From Gnetum montanum (Eukaryota > Streptophyta > Gnetopsida > Gnetales > Gnetaceae), in contig MNCI01002227.1 in NCBI GenBank assembly GCA_015680685.1, forward strand, positions 408,526-472,525: 64,000 nt of DNA, written 5' to 3'. How positions within the stretch are numbered: the stretch's first letter is position 1; the number at the start of each line of letters is the position of its first letter. This document shows, piece by piece, positions 11,200 through 22,347 of this stretch. The position numbers and the translations under genes were made by a program. The notes beneath the pieces were generated by a model, which did no database searches, had not been told where the DNA came from, and saw only the letters and a list, made by a program, of their open reading frames with translations.

Positions 11200-13720
11200 T
11201 CATGTACTAAGGAGAAAAAAAGAGGCAATGATAGAAATAATGACAAAGAAGAATGGAGTATGCTAATGCAAGCAAGGGTCACATATGCTCATCACAATCC
11301 TTATTATCCTAATTTCACTTTCATCTTTCATCAAGATGGAAGGTGGAGGTATCTTCAAGGTAACATTGTTCTACCTCCAAAATGCTTAACACCCATCATG
11401 CTTCATATAGCTCTAAGGAACATGAATCTAAGCAAGGAACTTAATGGGTATAATGTGACCAAACACATGACACGACCCTATCAACTCATTGAGGAGCAAG
11501 GAAAGAGAGATGCTACCATGAAAATAAAATATGTATACAAGAAAGAAAAGTAGGTTAACACTTCCATTGTATTGAAAGAACTTGATGCTAATGCATTTAT
11601 TATAGAACAACTCCACTAGAATCATGAAGAGCCTTCAAGAACACCTATCATCAGACTTGAGAAACCTATCAAAGTTCAACTACACTCCACTCTAGCAGAG
11701 ATACCTAAGATGAAAGATATTGACTCAAAATATAAGAAGGACTCAAGGCTAAGAGTTTTCGATAGATCCTATAGAGAAGAATACAGGAGTCATGCAAGGA
11801 GGACAAGCTAACACTATTCTCCTACTACCTCATCCTCATCCTCATGATCATTAATGGACTTTGATAGGAGGAGGCTAAGGCATCAAGACCATGATAGGGA
11901 GAAGAGAAGGACTCATGATCACCATGACTATTGCTCAAGGCATTTAGATGAGGAAGATGAAGGTTATGAATGAAGAAGACATAGGAATTGAAGAGAAGAT
12001 CATGAAAGGTATGAGCAAAAAAAGGGGTACTACTACAACATAGCACATGAACCCAATCATGATGATGAACCCTTGATGGTAACTCGTAGCATGATTAATA
12101 TCTAGGAAGTTGTTTACATTCCGACCAAGCATGTGAGGGATAGCCTTATCAAATGGCTCCATATGAATAACATGCAAAGATTTGAGGATGGTTATAATGC
12201 TGATCCACAACACCACCTCCAAGAATTCCACAATGCATGTGCTTGATAAAACATTGAAAGTGATTGGAAGAAGTTGAAATTGTTTCAATGAACACTTGTG
12301 AAAGAGGCAGAGAGTTGGTATAGATCACTCTATTTAAATCAATTAGAAGGTGGAGTACCATGCTAGAGATCTTTAATGATAAATATCAAACCAACTCATC
12401 GATGTAAAATTTAAGAAAAAAAATCCAAGAATGGAAGCAAGAGACTCATGAAACCCTTGATGTGATGATGGGTAGATACTATTCACTACTGCATAGATGC
12501 ATGGGACATGGATTCTCACAATGGGAATAGCTAAGGCACATTGTAGATAGGTTACGAAACAAGATCAGAGAGATCCTTAGGGTTTATGCCCAAGGATGAT
12601 TATCAAAAATGATTGTCCATAGAATTTAGAGACTGATTAACTAAGTGACAAAGGAAGAAAGAGCTAAGAAAGAGAGAATCAACAAAAGAGTATAACAGAG
12701 ATTTATTCATTAGGAAAAGAGATGCACAAGTTTCTGAGACTAAAGAAGAAGAAACCTTGGAATAGGCAATTCAAAAAAAGAGTCTACCAATTTAGAAAAC
12801 TATAATTGACATTGTAGCAAAGGTAGAGAAAATGTGGGACTTAGTAGATGAAAAATTTGCAATAGCATTGAAGATTGTGGAGAAGAGAATAGAGCAAGCC
12901 TTTGAAAAAGATAATGATAAGAAAAAGAAGAAAGATTTTGGATGAAAGGGAAAAGTGGCTTTAGTGGCTAAGTTTTCAAACATAAGCTCCACCCATGAGG
13001 AAGGATGTATTGTGTTTCAGTACAAACATCCCAAGGGATGTTGTCTAGTAATGACACATTTACAGGAAATGGAAGCATATGCACTTAATCCCAAATTTGT
13101 TAAGAAACAAATGCCTAGAAGGTTAGCTTATTCTCAAGGTAATTATAAGCAGAACTTCCAACCCATGTACTATCCTAGTGGAGCCTACCCATAGCCACAA
13201 GAACAATACTATCAGTAGTGGAAAAAATCCCAATAATGGACCATGCCACCATCACACCAACAGTATTCATATCAGTGGCTAGATCCATATGGATACTATG
13301 TTCAATGTCCAATCTCGCTAGCAAATGCAGCTGTTCAAACTTCATAGTGCTATTCACTTGAGTACCATAGACCAACATCACCAAGGACAAATCCAAACTC
13401 ATACATGCATCCACAAGTAGCAAATTCATCAAATCAAACTTCTCATTCTTTACTATTAGTTCCACCATCCACTATGCAAGGGGAAGTGCCATCACAACCA
13501 CAACAGAGAAAAGTTGCAAGGGTGGTGAATATATATATAGAGGATCCTACCAGTAACACTAAGGATCAAATAAAGAAATTTCCTTTCTTTAGGATGAGTC
13601 CTAAAAAGGGTGGTAGAGTCAGAACTTCAATGCAACAAACTTCTTCTAAGGAAGATCCTTCTAAAAAAAATAAGCTTCCATCATCATCAAATATAGATAT
13701 GTAGAATGTCATGCTAATGG
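11200..13720 (+). pseudogene. E2 gag
   Basis: Retrotransposon capsid/nucleocapsid gene, homologous along its length to E1 gag. The N-terminal part (11260-11553) includes NPYYPNFTFIFHQDGRW and LQGNIVLPP. The capsid core begins near 12170 (DGYNADPQHHLQEFHNAC). The nucleocapsid knuckle at about 12997-13050 reads C-I-V-F-Q-Y-K-H-P-K-G-C-C, with the second cysteine as Phe. A Pro/Gln-rich linker follows. The open parts 11260, 12955 and 13405 share one register, but many TAG/TAA/TGA codons interrupt it, mostly at positions where E1 or E3 has CAG, CAA or CGA. Confidence 0.8.
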
Positions 13721-14240
13721 AAATAGTCATAGACTAGATAAACATAGGACCACTTCCTAAGAAAAGAATTGATCCAGAAGTTCCTTTTCTTTTTTTACAA
13801 GTAGTTGGAAATTTGCCATGAAAGCCTTTATTAGACTTAGGTTCTAGGGTAAATTTGATCTCTCAAGAAACACACAAGGCATTGAACCTACTGCCCTTAA
13901 AGAAGTGCAACATCCAGTTAGTGCTTGCAAATCAATTTGTCACCATTCCTTTGGGACAAGAAGACGATGTAGTGACCATTATCAATGGGTGATCCTATCC
14001 AGCAGACTTTCTTGTGATTGATGTGAAAAATGATGACAAGGAATTTCTAGTTATCATGGGGAGAGCATGGCTTAGCACAATTGATGCTAAGTGAAGTATG
14101 AGAGATTTATTTGTTGAAATATCTAAGGAAGACATGCATGGAGCCATACATCTACAATGGATTCCATGCATTACTACTGATAAAGATGGATGCAATTATG
14201 GATCAACACTTTAGAATGTTAACACAATCATTACACTAGT
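13721..14240 (+). pseudogene. E2 aspartic protease
   Basis: Retropepsin-like domain in the same register as gag. The active-site region reads LLDLGSRVNLISQE at about 13828-13870, where E3 has the intact LLDSGSRVNLIS. The catalytic-loop serine is thus leucine (TCA to TTA). Downstream are VPLGQ-like TIPLGQEDDVVTI, YPADFLVI and VIMGRAWLSTIDA, matching E1. No RT follows. About 60 further codons correspond to the E1 linker (KPKDTQWP), then pol sequence is lost. Confidence 0.8.
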
Positions 14241-14927
14241 CCACAATAAGTGTGAGAAACAAGTGTGTGCATAGGAGAGGGCATGGACCACCAAACCAAA
14301 AGACACCTAGTGGCCAACAACCAAGAATGTTAAAGTATCCAAAACATGCATGGAATAATTTGAACCATTTCTTAATTTCTATTCTAAGAAAATGACCCGA
14401 ACTAAAATTGAGAAATGGAAATATTAAACCATGATCATACACCAATAGGAAGAAAAAACAAGGACTTAGATGATCAAAACCTAATTGCCATCAAGATAAC
14501 ATGGGATAATAATCAACAAATTAAAGCACTACAGATGGTAAGTGAACCATGTAGAGTGTATGATCCAAGAGAACTAGTGTCTATTTTTCAAACACTCGCC
14601 CATGAGTTCAGTCATGGGGGAGATGCTTTATCATGACTTAGGAATTAATAAGTACTGTTTAACTTTTTGTTTTATAATTTTTTGTGATTTATAGTTCTTG
14701 TTAGATATTTTTATTTTCTTAATACCTTTTCAATTTTTCATTCTTTTGTACTTTTCCATTTCTTAATAATTTTCTAATTCTTTAACATTTTTTAATTCTT
14801 TAATGATTTTTCATTCTTTATGTCTTTTTCTAGTTTTTACTATATTTTTCATACTTTTTTCATGACCTTTATAAATAATTTTGATTGTTAATAAAACACA
14901 TTAAGAATAAGGCAAGATGTAGGCAAA
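14241..14927 (+). other. E2 post-protease remnant and start of spacer
   Basis: A 73-codon frame (14415-14636) ends with FSHGGDAL, equivalent to the last residues of E1 pol (FNHGGDGHLC), so the pol C-terminal tip is kept. Then come T-rich spacer bases resembling those after E1 pol. Confidence 0.5.
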
Positions 14928-15781
14928 TGATGAGTGCGAGGTACCCCTACACTCAACCATACGAATACGAGCGTTTCACGCATGATTTGGTCGAACTTTG
15001 CAGATGGACTAGTTGTGGTATCTAGACAGTTACTCTTAGATAGCAGTTTGCTGTCTTCCCACCTAGACTAGTATTAGCTTTGTCATGTATGGTTTATTCC
15101 AAAGTGAGGTGTATGATGTGTTCCTACACTAATGCTAGTCCTGGGTATGATGGTAAATAAAATCGACTAACTAGGAGAGGGAGAGAGTGAGAGAGAATCT
15201 AACTAGCCTAAGTGCGATGTGCATCCATTCCTTAATCATCCGTACACATCTTGGACCTCGTGCATGACTACCATTGGGATTACCAAGTGCATGGACTAAG
15301 TATGCTACTGGGTTACCAAGTAGTCACACTTGAATGCTCGTGATTAAGTCGTACTCATTCCGCGTTACTAGGAGATAAGGGTGAAGAGATATTAACTAAG
15401 AAAGTAATAAATAACAAAAAAATAAATAAATAATTAAGCTAAGTGGATGCTGCAATGATGAAGTAATCTCGATCTTTATTGCCAGTCATGTGCGTGTCCA
15501 AGTACGTCATACTCGAATAAGGATGCTGTACAATTACAATCACCACATTGCGGGCATGCACTAGGAGAAAAGGTTTGAAAGGAAAAACTGATGTACTAAA
15601 AAATTATTGAAAACTTAAACTTTAATAACTCTAAAAAATGCCTACTAGATTTGCCTACCTCTTATTTATAGATGAGGAGACAGGCTACAATATTGTATCT
15701 AGGCTGTGATATCACGTACGTGATATCGCGTACACGATATCATGGCTGCGATATTGCAACTAACAAATTCATGACTCATCA
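14928..15781 (-). mobile_element. Solo LTR nested in E2 (E1/E3 family), reverse orientation
   Basis: 854 bp from TGATGAGTG to GACTCATCA, aligning with the reverse complement of E1/E3 LTRs. Flanks are GCAAA (14923-14927) and GCCAA (15782-15786), a 4/5 target duplication. U3 retains a perfect 20-bp palindrome near 15705-15730 built from two GATATC cores. It is younger than E2. Confidence 0.88.
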
Positions 15782-16890
15782 GCCAAGAAGGTGAAGATTA
15801 CTCTATGTTGTTAAGTCATAAGGGATTGATTATTTGAATAGTGAGATCAGAACATTCATCTATTCATTCCATTAATAAGAGGTTCTTACCATGGCCATAA
15901 TGATATTATTCCCATCATATAGCTAGTAATAAACTTGTGATCATTTTTCCTAGACTGAAAAGTGAAGAACTAATAGGGAATGACATCAAGGGGGATTTGT
16001 GGACTCTCTTGGATTAATTCTATCACTTTTATCCTATTTCTTAGGTTGTATTATATCCTTGTAGATCTAACAAAAAGTGGGAGTAAGAGTACAATAAGTG
16101 TTGCCTTACCATGTCACTAGAAAGATATGTTACCCATGCCTAAAGGTAGTTTTTTGGTAAGGCTAACATAGATAAAAAATAAAGCTCATGCACAAAGTAA
16201 ATTTCTAGGGGTCCCATTGAAAAGACATGTTATCCATACTTGAAGGTAGGTAGCTTCTTAGGAATCTTAAAAAATCATAAAAAGTGCAATGAATAAACTC
16301 CTCCCTTGGACAATATGCCAAGCGAAAATACTCACAATAGGGGTAGCCTTACAGTTGTGACTCTAAGAGATAAAACAATGCAATGTCATTGGAATGTGGT
16401 CTGGACTTAGTTTGAATCTTGGATAGAAAGGCTAGTGATTACTTTAACCACTAATAAAATATAAGAATTCATTATGCCTATGGAAAGATACCTCATGTCT
16501 TGATTTTTGCAATCCCTTCTAAGTCCATTTCATCTCATTGTATGGATAATCAGAACTTGTGGTTTTATGTAACATGGCGTAAATTTCCCAACTGGGTGAT
16601 TCTAACATGTGTGTTTTGCTAAATAGGTGCATATTACATTCAACTCCTTTTTCAATGTGGTTATACAATGGCATTATTGGTTGGAGCTTGCTTTGGGGAG
16701 GATCCACTTATATAACTATTGTATCTTATACCTCCCAGGTGATTTTGCATCATCTTGAGCCTTCCAACAACACTAAATGTCAATAAAATCTTCCCTTGGC
16801 ATTCAAACTATCCATTCCAACAACATGAATTCATTTCCAATCTCATCCATCTTACCAACATCCAATGAACTTTCATAGTCAAGATTCCTT
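15782..16890 (+). other. E2 spacer between pol remnant and ORF3
   Basis: Non-coding. It carries the block TTTGGGGAGGATCCACT at 16692-16708, shared with E1, E3 and E4. The 3' splice site seen in E1, E3 and E4 was not found here. No gene recognised. Confidence 0.5.
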
Positions 16891-16899
16891 CTTGATGAA

Positions 16900-19400
16900 C
16901 TTTCTATGTCAAATTTTCAAAAATATGCATCATTCATAGCCCAAGATCCTCTCAACATGTTCCATACCTTCCAAACATTCAAAATGACTCATTTTTATTC
17001 ATTAAATATTATAGAAAATTTTTTTATCCCAGAGAACAATGAATACCTCACACTGTTACAAGAATACCTACAGATCATCCAAGAGAAGATGCGCTTCACC
17101 ACAGTAATTGTGAAGATGAACATTAATCCATTTGTGGAATTTGTTTCAAAAATGGTAAGGACACAACTCTAAGTGTCACTACTATGGCTCATAGTTTCAA
17201 ATAATGGCAAATGGTATTTAGGGGAGACTTACCAATTTTGGCATAACAAAGAATAAGATGCAACGGTCAATATTGAGGGAGTCTCCATTTCCTATTCAGT
17301 TAAGGTGATAGCTAAAGCCCTAAACCTACCTAATGAAGGGGAAAAAGTATCACATCTATCCACAAGATCAAACACAAAAAAGTAGAACACTATGGTTAAA
17401 AGGGCATATGGCAAAGAAGATAAGGAGTATAATGAGCTACCTTTGGAAGAGGGAATATATTTTAAAATTGACACCGATCACCTATTTCCCACGAAAATAT
17501 TGAATAAGCTATCCACATATGTAGCCAAAGGAAGTGTGATCATGATGGGAAAGCATAATGCAAATCTCACATAAGTCTATTTTATGGAGATCCTAAGATG
17601 GTTCAAAGAAAAGAAGGTAGGGAAGTTGGCACTTTCATTCCCTTGCCTAATTAGGAAGCTATGGAAACGTTTTAGAATCTTGAGGTACACCAATGATGTC
17701 ATTAAGAAGGCTCAAAATGCCTTATATGCTGAAATGCTCAAGCTAGCACCATCAAAGAAAGATTGGGTGGAAGAATAAATGGACACTGGGGAAACCACAT
17801 AGACTACTATACAATAATAGCAAGTGGGACCCAGTGGTTAGTAGCAAGAGTAGGAGCAAAAACAAGTTCCACCATTATCACTGTATGATTATAGGACATT
17901 CATGAATCATTTGCAACAAATCATAGAGACTATTAGTTGGGAAACGTATGAGGCCAACCTCTATAGAGTTATTAATAGTGCCATTTAGCCCATAGCTTCC
18001 ATAGATCTTGCAAGTGGACAGATATCATTGCAGTCAGGAGGAAAGGCCCAATGATCACAACATATTTCTAGAGACGCTACAGCATTCCAAGTGGTGCTTG
18101 AAATAGGAGAAGGAGCCACTGTTATGATTATGTAGCACCAGGATGTAGTAGAAGAAAAAGAAGTGATTACGGATCATATCAAGAAATCCTTTTAACATAC
18201 CTATTATGCTGCTAGTTGATTTGATTGGAGTAAGGAATGCTCAAATGCTACTTGGTAGCTCAATGACTCCTGTCAATCATGAAGATGTGCTAGATTGACT
18301 GTTGTAGACTAAACAAGTAATGAAAACTCTTTTTGACATCCCAAGTGATGTCACTATAGTATAGTCAGAGTTAATACCAACCAAGTATAAGTTGATCATG
18401 GTAGAAACTAGGGAAAAGCATGTAGAAAATGAAATTCACAAACTACAAGAAGAGCTTGCAACCCTAAGGGTTAAACGTAGAGATCCTACTCAATATGTTG
18501 CACTTGATCAACTAGAGCAATTTAGAATAGAACAAATTAATCACCTAATAGAGAAAAGTAAGTAGATGGAGAATAAGAAGGAGAAAGTGATGTGAAATGC
18601 CTCTGTAGAAAAAGTGCAGACATATGCACATGCTAAGGCACTCATCGTAGCATAAGAAGAAAATAAACAACTCATTGTACATAACACTAGGTTTACTACT
18701 ATAGAAAAGCAAAAGAACATTGTTGAGGAGAGCATCCATCAGAAACAACTAATGAGGGTTAACCATGATATGATCCCCTTAGAAAGAGAAAAAAGAACCT
18801 TGCCAATGGAGGAGGTATGTACAATTAGAAAAAATTTATTTCTTGAAATCAGCATGTGGCAAAATGAAGCTAAGAAGCACAAGTGCTTAAAGAACATTTT
18901 TGTGATTAGGTGGGAATGTATAAACAAATCAATGAGAAGGAAATTCAAATGATGAAAGCCCATATCAATCTCATATAAGCATAGAATCTAGATTGGCAAC
19001 CCATCTTGGATAGTTATGTTCATGTCCACCAAGTGGAAATAAAAAAGAAAGACTTGAAGATAAAAGATTTGAAAGAGTTCATGGGGTTAGCTAACTTTTG
19101 CTATGCTAGCTTGGCCAAGTTAACAGCAAGCAAGCCTAGAAATGAGCTTGAACAGCAAGTAGCAACCACATACACATTGTATGAAAAAGAGTTTGTAGAT
19201 TGAAAAGATGCTTTGCAGAAACTTTAGGTGCCAAATCCTAAACTAGAAATAGTTAAGGTTGGCTAGCGCCAAAAAAATGTTGTAGTAAACCTGGCCCAAA
19301 TATTGTCTAACTATCATGAGTTAGAAGACAAGGCTAGAGCATTTAAAGGAGAGAGGAGGTAGTTTGTAGCATGGTATGTTAAAAGCTAATCAAATGTTTT
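16900..19400 (+). pseudogene. E2 ORF3: coiled-coil protein of unknown function
   Basis: A long decayed sense ORF lies between the spacer and 3' LTR, about 830 codons. The frames at 16906, 17392, 17584 and 19006 share one register. N-terminal part: GVSISYSVKVIAKALNLP (about 17278-17330), reminiscent of the G-V-x-(V/I)-x-F-x-x-x-x-I-x-x-L-x-L-P pattern of plant 'putative transposon protein' domains, then a basic helical region to about 17778. Next a Gln-rich linker, then long charged heptad-like stretches (about 18400-18960, 19010-19340), a predicted coiled coil. No transmembrane segment or signal peptide is evident, which argues against an envelope protein. It is homologous to E4 ORF3. Function unknown; I infer only that it was once translated. 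Confidence 0.7.
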
Positions 19401-19772
19401 TGCAGCTACCATATCCATGGGATGTACCCACTCTATCACACATTGCATAATAGGCATGGATAGTACATGACCCGATAATGGAGGAGGAGAAAGTTTAGGT
19501 GCTCCTAAATAGATACAGATTCTAAAGGCCTAATGACAAGAGGAAGAAACTGATGGAGGAGCCACCACCACCAAGAACTACATAGGCTACATCAAGCTTC
19601 ATCAAGTTGTTTTATTTGTCATATCATGTCTTGTGTCAATTTTGTAAAACACCAATACAACATTTTGTGTTATGTAAATAGTGTCATGTAAATCTACTTT
19701 CCAAGTTTGTAAAGAAATCTATCCTCATTTTGTTTTAACTCAAAGATGACTTTTTAGTTAGTTGTGGGGGTA

Positions 19773-20672
19773 TGATAAAGTCACTTTGTATTGACTACAA
19801 TATCATAACTCCCATATCATAGCTACGATATCGTAGCACTAGCTACATCATCGTATATTTGATATCATGGGATGCATGCTAGGCTATAAATACAACACTT
19901 AGGTGCACAGATTTGCAATAGATTTAAGTTCATAGTTATGAAACTCTTTTAGTTTGTTTTTATGAATTAGTCTTTAGCACTTAAAGTATGAATGCCTGTA
20001 GTGTAGTGTGACTTAGTGAATGGAGTCTTTATTTGAACATCTTGTACTTGGACACAAGTGTGACCAGCAATAAATATTGAGCTATTTCATACTATTGTAA
20101 CATTCTCCTAGTTTATTGCTTTACTTAGAATAATGTTTACTATTTACACTTAGACTATTGATTACTACTTTCCTAGTTAATGTTTTACTATTCCATGCAC
20201 TTTACTTTTACTATTGTTAGTATGTAGAATGGATACAACTGATTTTGAGCATAAAGTGTGATCATTTGGTAACCCAGTAGTATTATTGCTTGGTTCACGT
20301 AGTAGCAAAATATTTAGTAATCCCGATAATGATTACATAAGCCCAAGATGTGTACGAAAAATTAGGACGAGATATCCATTGCCTTAGGATAGAATAGATT
20401 TTTTTTATTGTTTTACTTTGATTTAGAAACTATTTTCAATTCAACATGTTCCCTAGGAGAAGCAATAGCCTAACAACATCAGTTATCATATACCTCACAG
20501 TGAGCTAAACCATACACCTAGATTTCACTAGCTCCACATTAGAAGATAATGATCTCGAACTTAAACCAATTACTAGCATATTCACATTGCCTCATCCACA
20601 AATTATGATATGGTTGCATGTGAATACCTGTGACGTGTATGGTTGGGCTTTGGATTATTCCATTGCTCATCA
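19773..20672 (+). repeat. E2 3' LTR
   Basis: 900 bp, TGATAAAG to TGCTCATCA, preceded by the PPT GTGGGGGTA. TATA box TATAAATA at 19885-19892. It is clearly diverged from the 5' LTR, so the insertion is old. Confidence 0.92.
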
Positions 20673-20995
20673 ATAGTGAACACATGTTAGAAAAAGAAAA
20701 ACCAAGAAACCCATTTGGAAAGAAAAAAAATAGTGGGTACATCTTAGAAAAAAATGATGGGCACATGTTGAAAACAAAAAAACGTAGTGGGTACATGTTG
20801 GGAAAAAAATAATAGACACATGTTGAAAAGAAAAACAATAGTTAAATAAATAATGGTTACATGTTAGAAAGAAAAAAAAATAGTGGGTACATGTTGGAAA
20901 AAAATAGTGAACACATGTTGAAAAATAAAAAAAATAGAGTGCATATTGAAAAGAAAAAAAATAGTGGGTGCATATTAGATTGAAAAAAAATCAAC
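20673..20995 (+). repeat. Minisatellite, right part
   Basis: About nine further units of the array at 9943-10156 (GTGGGTACATGTTGGAAAAA and variants). Removing E2 plus one ATAGT rejoins the array in phase. Confidence 0.85.
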
Positions 20996-21364
20996 AACCC
21001 TCACATTTTTAGGTATGAAGATAAGCCAAAAGTTTAAAGATTAGAAAGTCTAAACATTAGAACTAAATTTGTTACAACATTAGGAATCTCCATAGTTTAA
21101 AATTTCTCCAATAGAACAACCTAGAGAGGAGTATCTTCATGTGAGGTAGAAGCTTTGCATATCATCATTTGATCAATTGAATGTTCTTTGTCATGATTTG
21201 GATGTACGTAGTTGACTCTAGAAAATTTCGAGTGTTGATGAACTATGTCATTCCAATGAAGCTTGAGTTACATTAGCTAGCAAAACCAATAGGAGAAAGA
21301 GTAGTAATGGCAAAACTATCACTATTGGTCTTGGATCTAAAACTCAAATAAAATCATGGATTTC
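20996..21364. other. Unassigned spacer
   Basis: AT-rich DNA between the minisatellite and E1. No gene or repeat recognised. The last five bases (ATTTC) pair as a 4/5 target duplication with ATGTC at 31257-31261. Confidence 0.4.
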
Positions 21365-21369
21365 TGATG

Positions 21370-21470
21370 GGATGCGATATCGCATGGGCTGTGATATTGC
21401 ATACGCGATATTGTGTCCACCGCGATATTGCATCCCTCATGATATCGCATACGCGATATCACGGTCCGTC
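21370..21470 (+). promoter_or_regulatory. U3 palindrome array (E1 5' LTR)
   Basis: Repeated (T/C)GCGATATCGCA-like palindromes lie directly upstream of the TATA box, two of them with cores 14 bp apart joined by ATACG. The same array stands in the same place in E3 and both solo LTRs, in both orientations of the element. Likely a factor-binding promoter array; the factor is unknown. Confidence 0.6.
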
Positions 21471-21609
21471 GCCAAATCTATAAATAAGAGACGGCTCTCC
21501 CTTGTTTCTCATTCTAGGCCTAGATTGTAGCGAAAATTTGGTAGTTTTACCTCTCTAGAGATAGAATAATTTCCACGTGCCTGCAGTAGGAGCTCCAAAG
21601 TGAACGGAT

Positions 21610-21662
21610 CTTTATTCGAGCAAATATTGTACCTGAACACAAGTTTGTGTACAGAAATAAAG
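21610..21662 (+). promoter_or_regulatory. R-region stem-loop with poly(A) signal (E1)
   Basis: CTTTATT and AATAAAG pair as the outer stem around an inner hairpin ACACAA-GT-TTGTGT. The 3' LTR copy is at 30663-30715. Confidence 0.6.
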
Positions 21663-22203
21663 ACGAACTTCTTAGATAAACCTTATAGTGCATGGACTAA
21701 GCTAAATAGGACTTTATTTATTGCTATTTATTGTTTATCATGTAAATGCTTTATTAGTTCATTAAATCTCTCTCAACCCTTCTCTCCTAGTTAAGTGCAT
21801 TCAGTACGACCGCTTCGAGCACGTGCGTTACGCTTGGTGATCCCAGTAACGAATAGCGTTTGGTAATCAAGGTTGCATTGGTTCAGGGTGTGAATAGTAA
21901 GTGGGAATGGATAATCATGCTAGGTTAATTAAGACTTAGTTAGTTAAAGTTATTTAATTAGTCTCTTTACCCTTCACCTCATTAGCATAGGAGATAAAAC
22001 AGAAAAGATATAAAAATCATATACCTCAGACTTACTTAACCATACAACCGTGACAAACAAAAGTAAGTCTGGGAAGACAACGAATGATTAACCTTAAGTT
22101 TTCCATGAGGCGTGTAGGCACCTAGTCTATTGAGTTTGACCAGATTGCGCGTGTAACGCTTGTATTCGTATGGTTGAGTGTAGGGGTACCTTGCCACTCA
22201 TCA

Positions 22204-22227
22204 TTGGCACCGTTGTTGGGGACTAAG
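22204..22227 (+). promoter_or_regulatory. E1 primer binding site (tRNA-Asp)
   Basis: TGGCACCGTTGTTGGGGA (22205-22222) directly follows the LTR. It differs from the complement of plant tRNA-Asp (TGGCGCCGTTGCCGGGGA) only by transitions at former CpG or CpCpG positions. Confidence 0.88.
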
Positions 22228-22347
22228 TGTTTGTGTGCTAATTAGAACATAGGAAATTATCCACATTATTGGGAGCCTAAACGAAGCCTTAGGGTTAATT
22301 AAATGAAAAATTATATAATGGTTAATCAGCACATCGAATAAGACACA

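Larger units (their letters stand above)
10157..20672 (+). mobile_element. E2: pol-less gypsy-type LTR retrotransposon with ORF3
   Basis: Complete LTR-to-LTR element of 10.5 kb, including an 854-bp nested solo LTR. Order: 5' LTR, tRNA-Asp-type PBS, gag, protease, spacer, coiled-coil ORF3, PPT (TGGGGGTA at 19765-19772), 3' LTR. No RT, RNase H or integrase is present between the protease (ending near 14200) and the spacer, although E1 has about 3 kb of pol there. It would have needed enzymes in trans. The layout matches E4, so this is a class and not one damaged copy. Confidence 0.9.
21365..22203 (+). repeat. E1 5' LTR
   Basis: 839 bp. U3 holds about six GATATC or GATATT cores (21375-21465) upstream of the TATA box CTATAAATA (21478-21486). 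R contains the stem-loop at 21610-21662. It ends GTACCTTGCCACTCATCA. It has 62 bp more U3 array than the 3' LTR. Confidence 0.94.
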
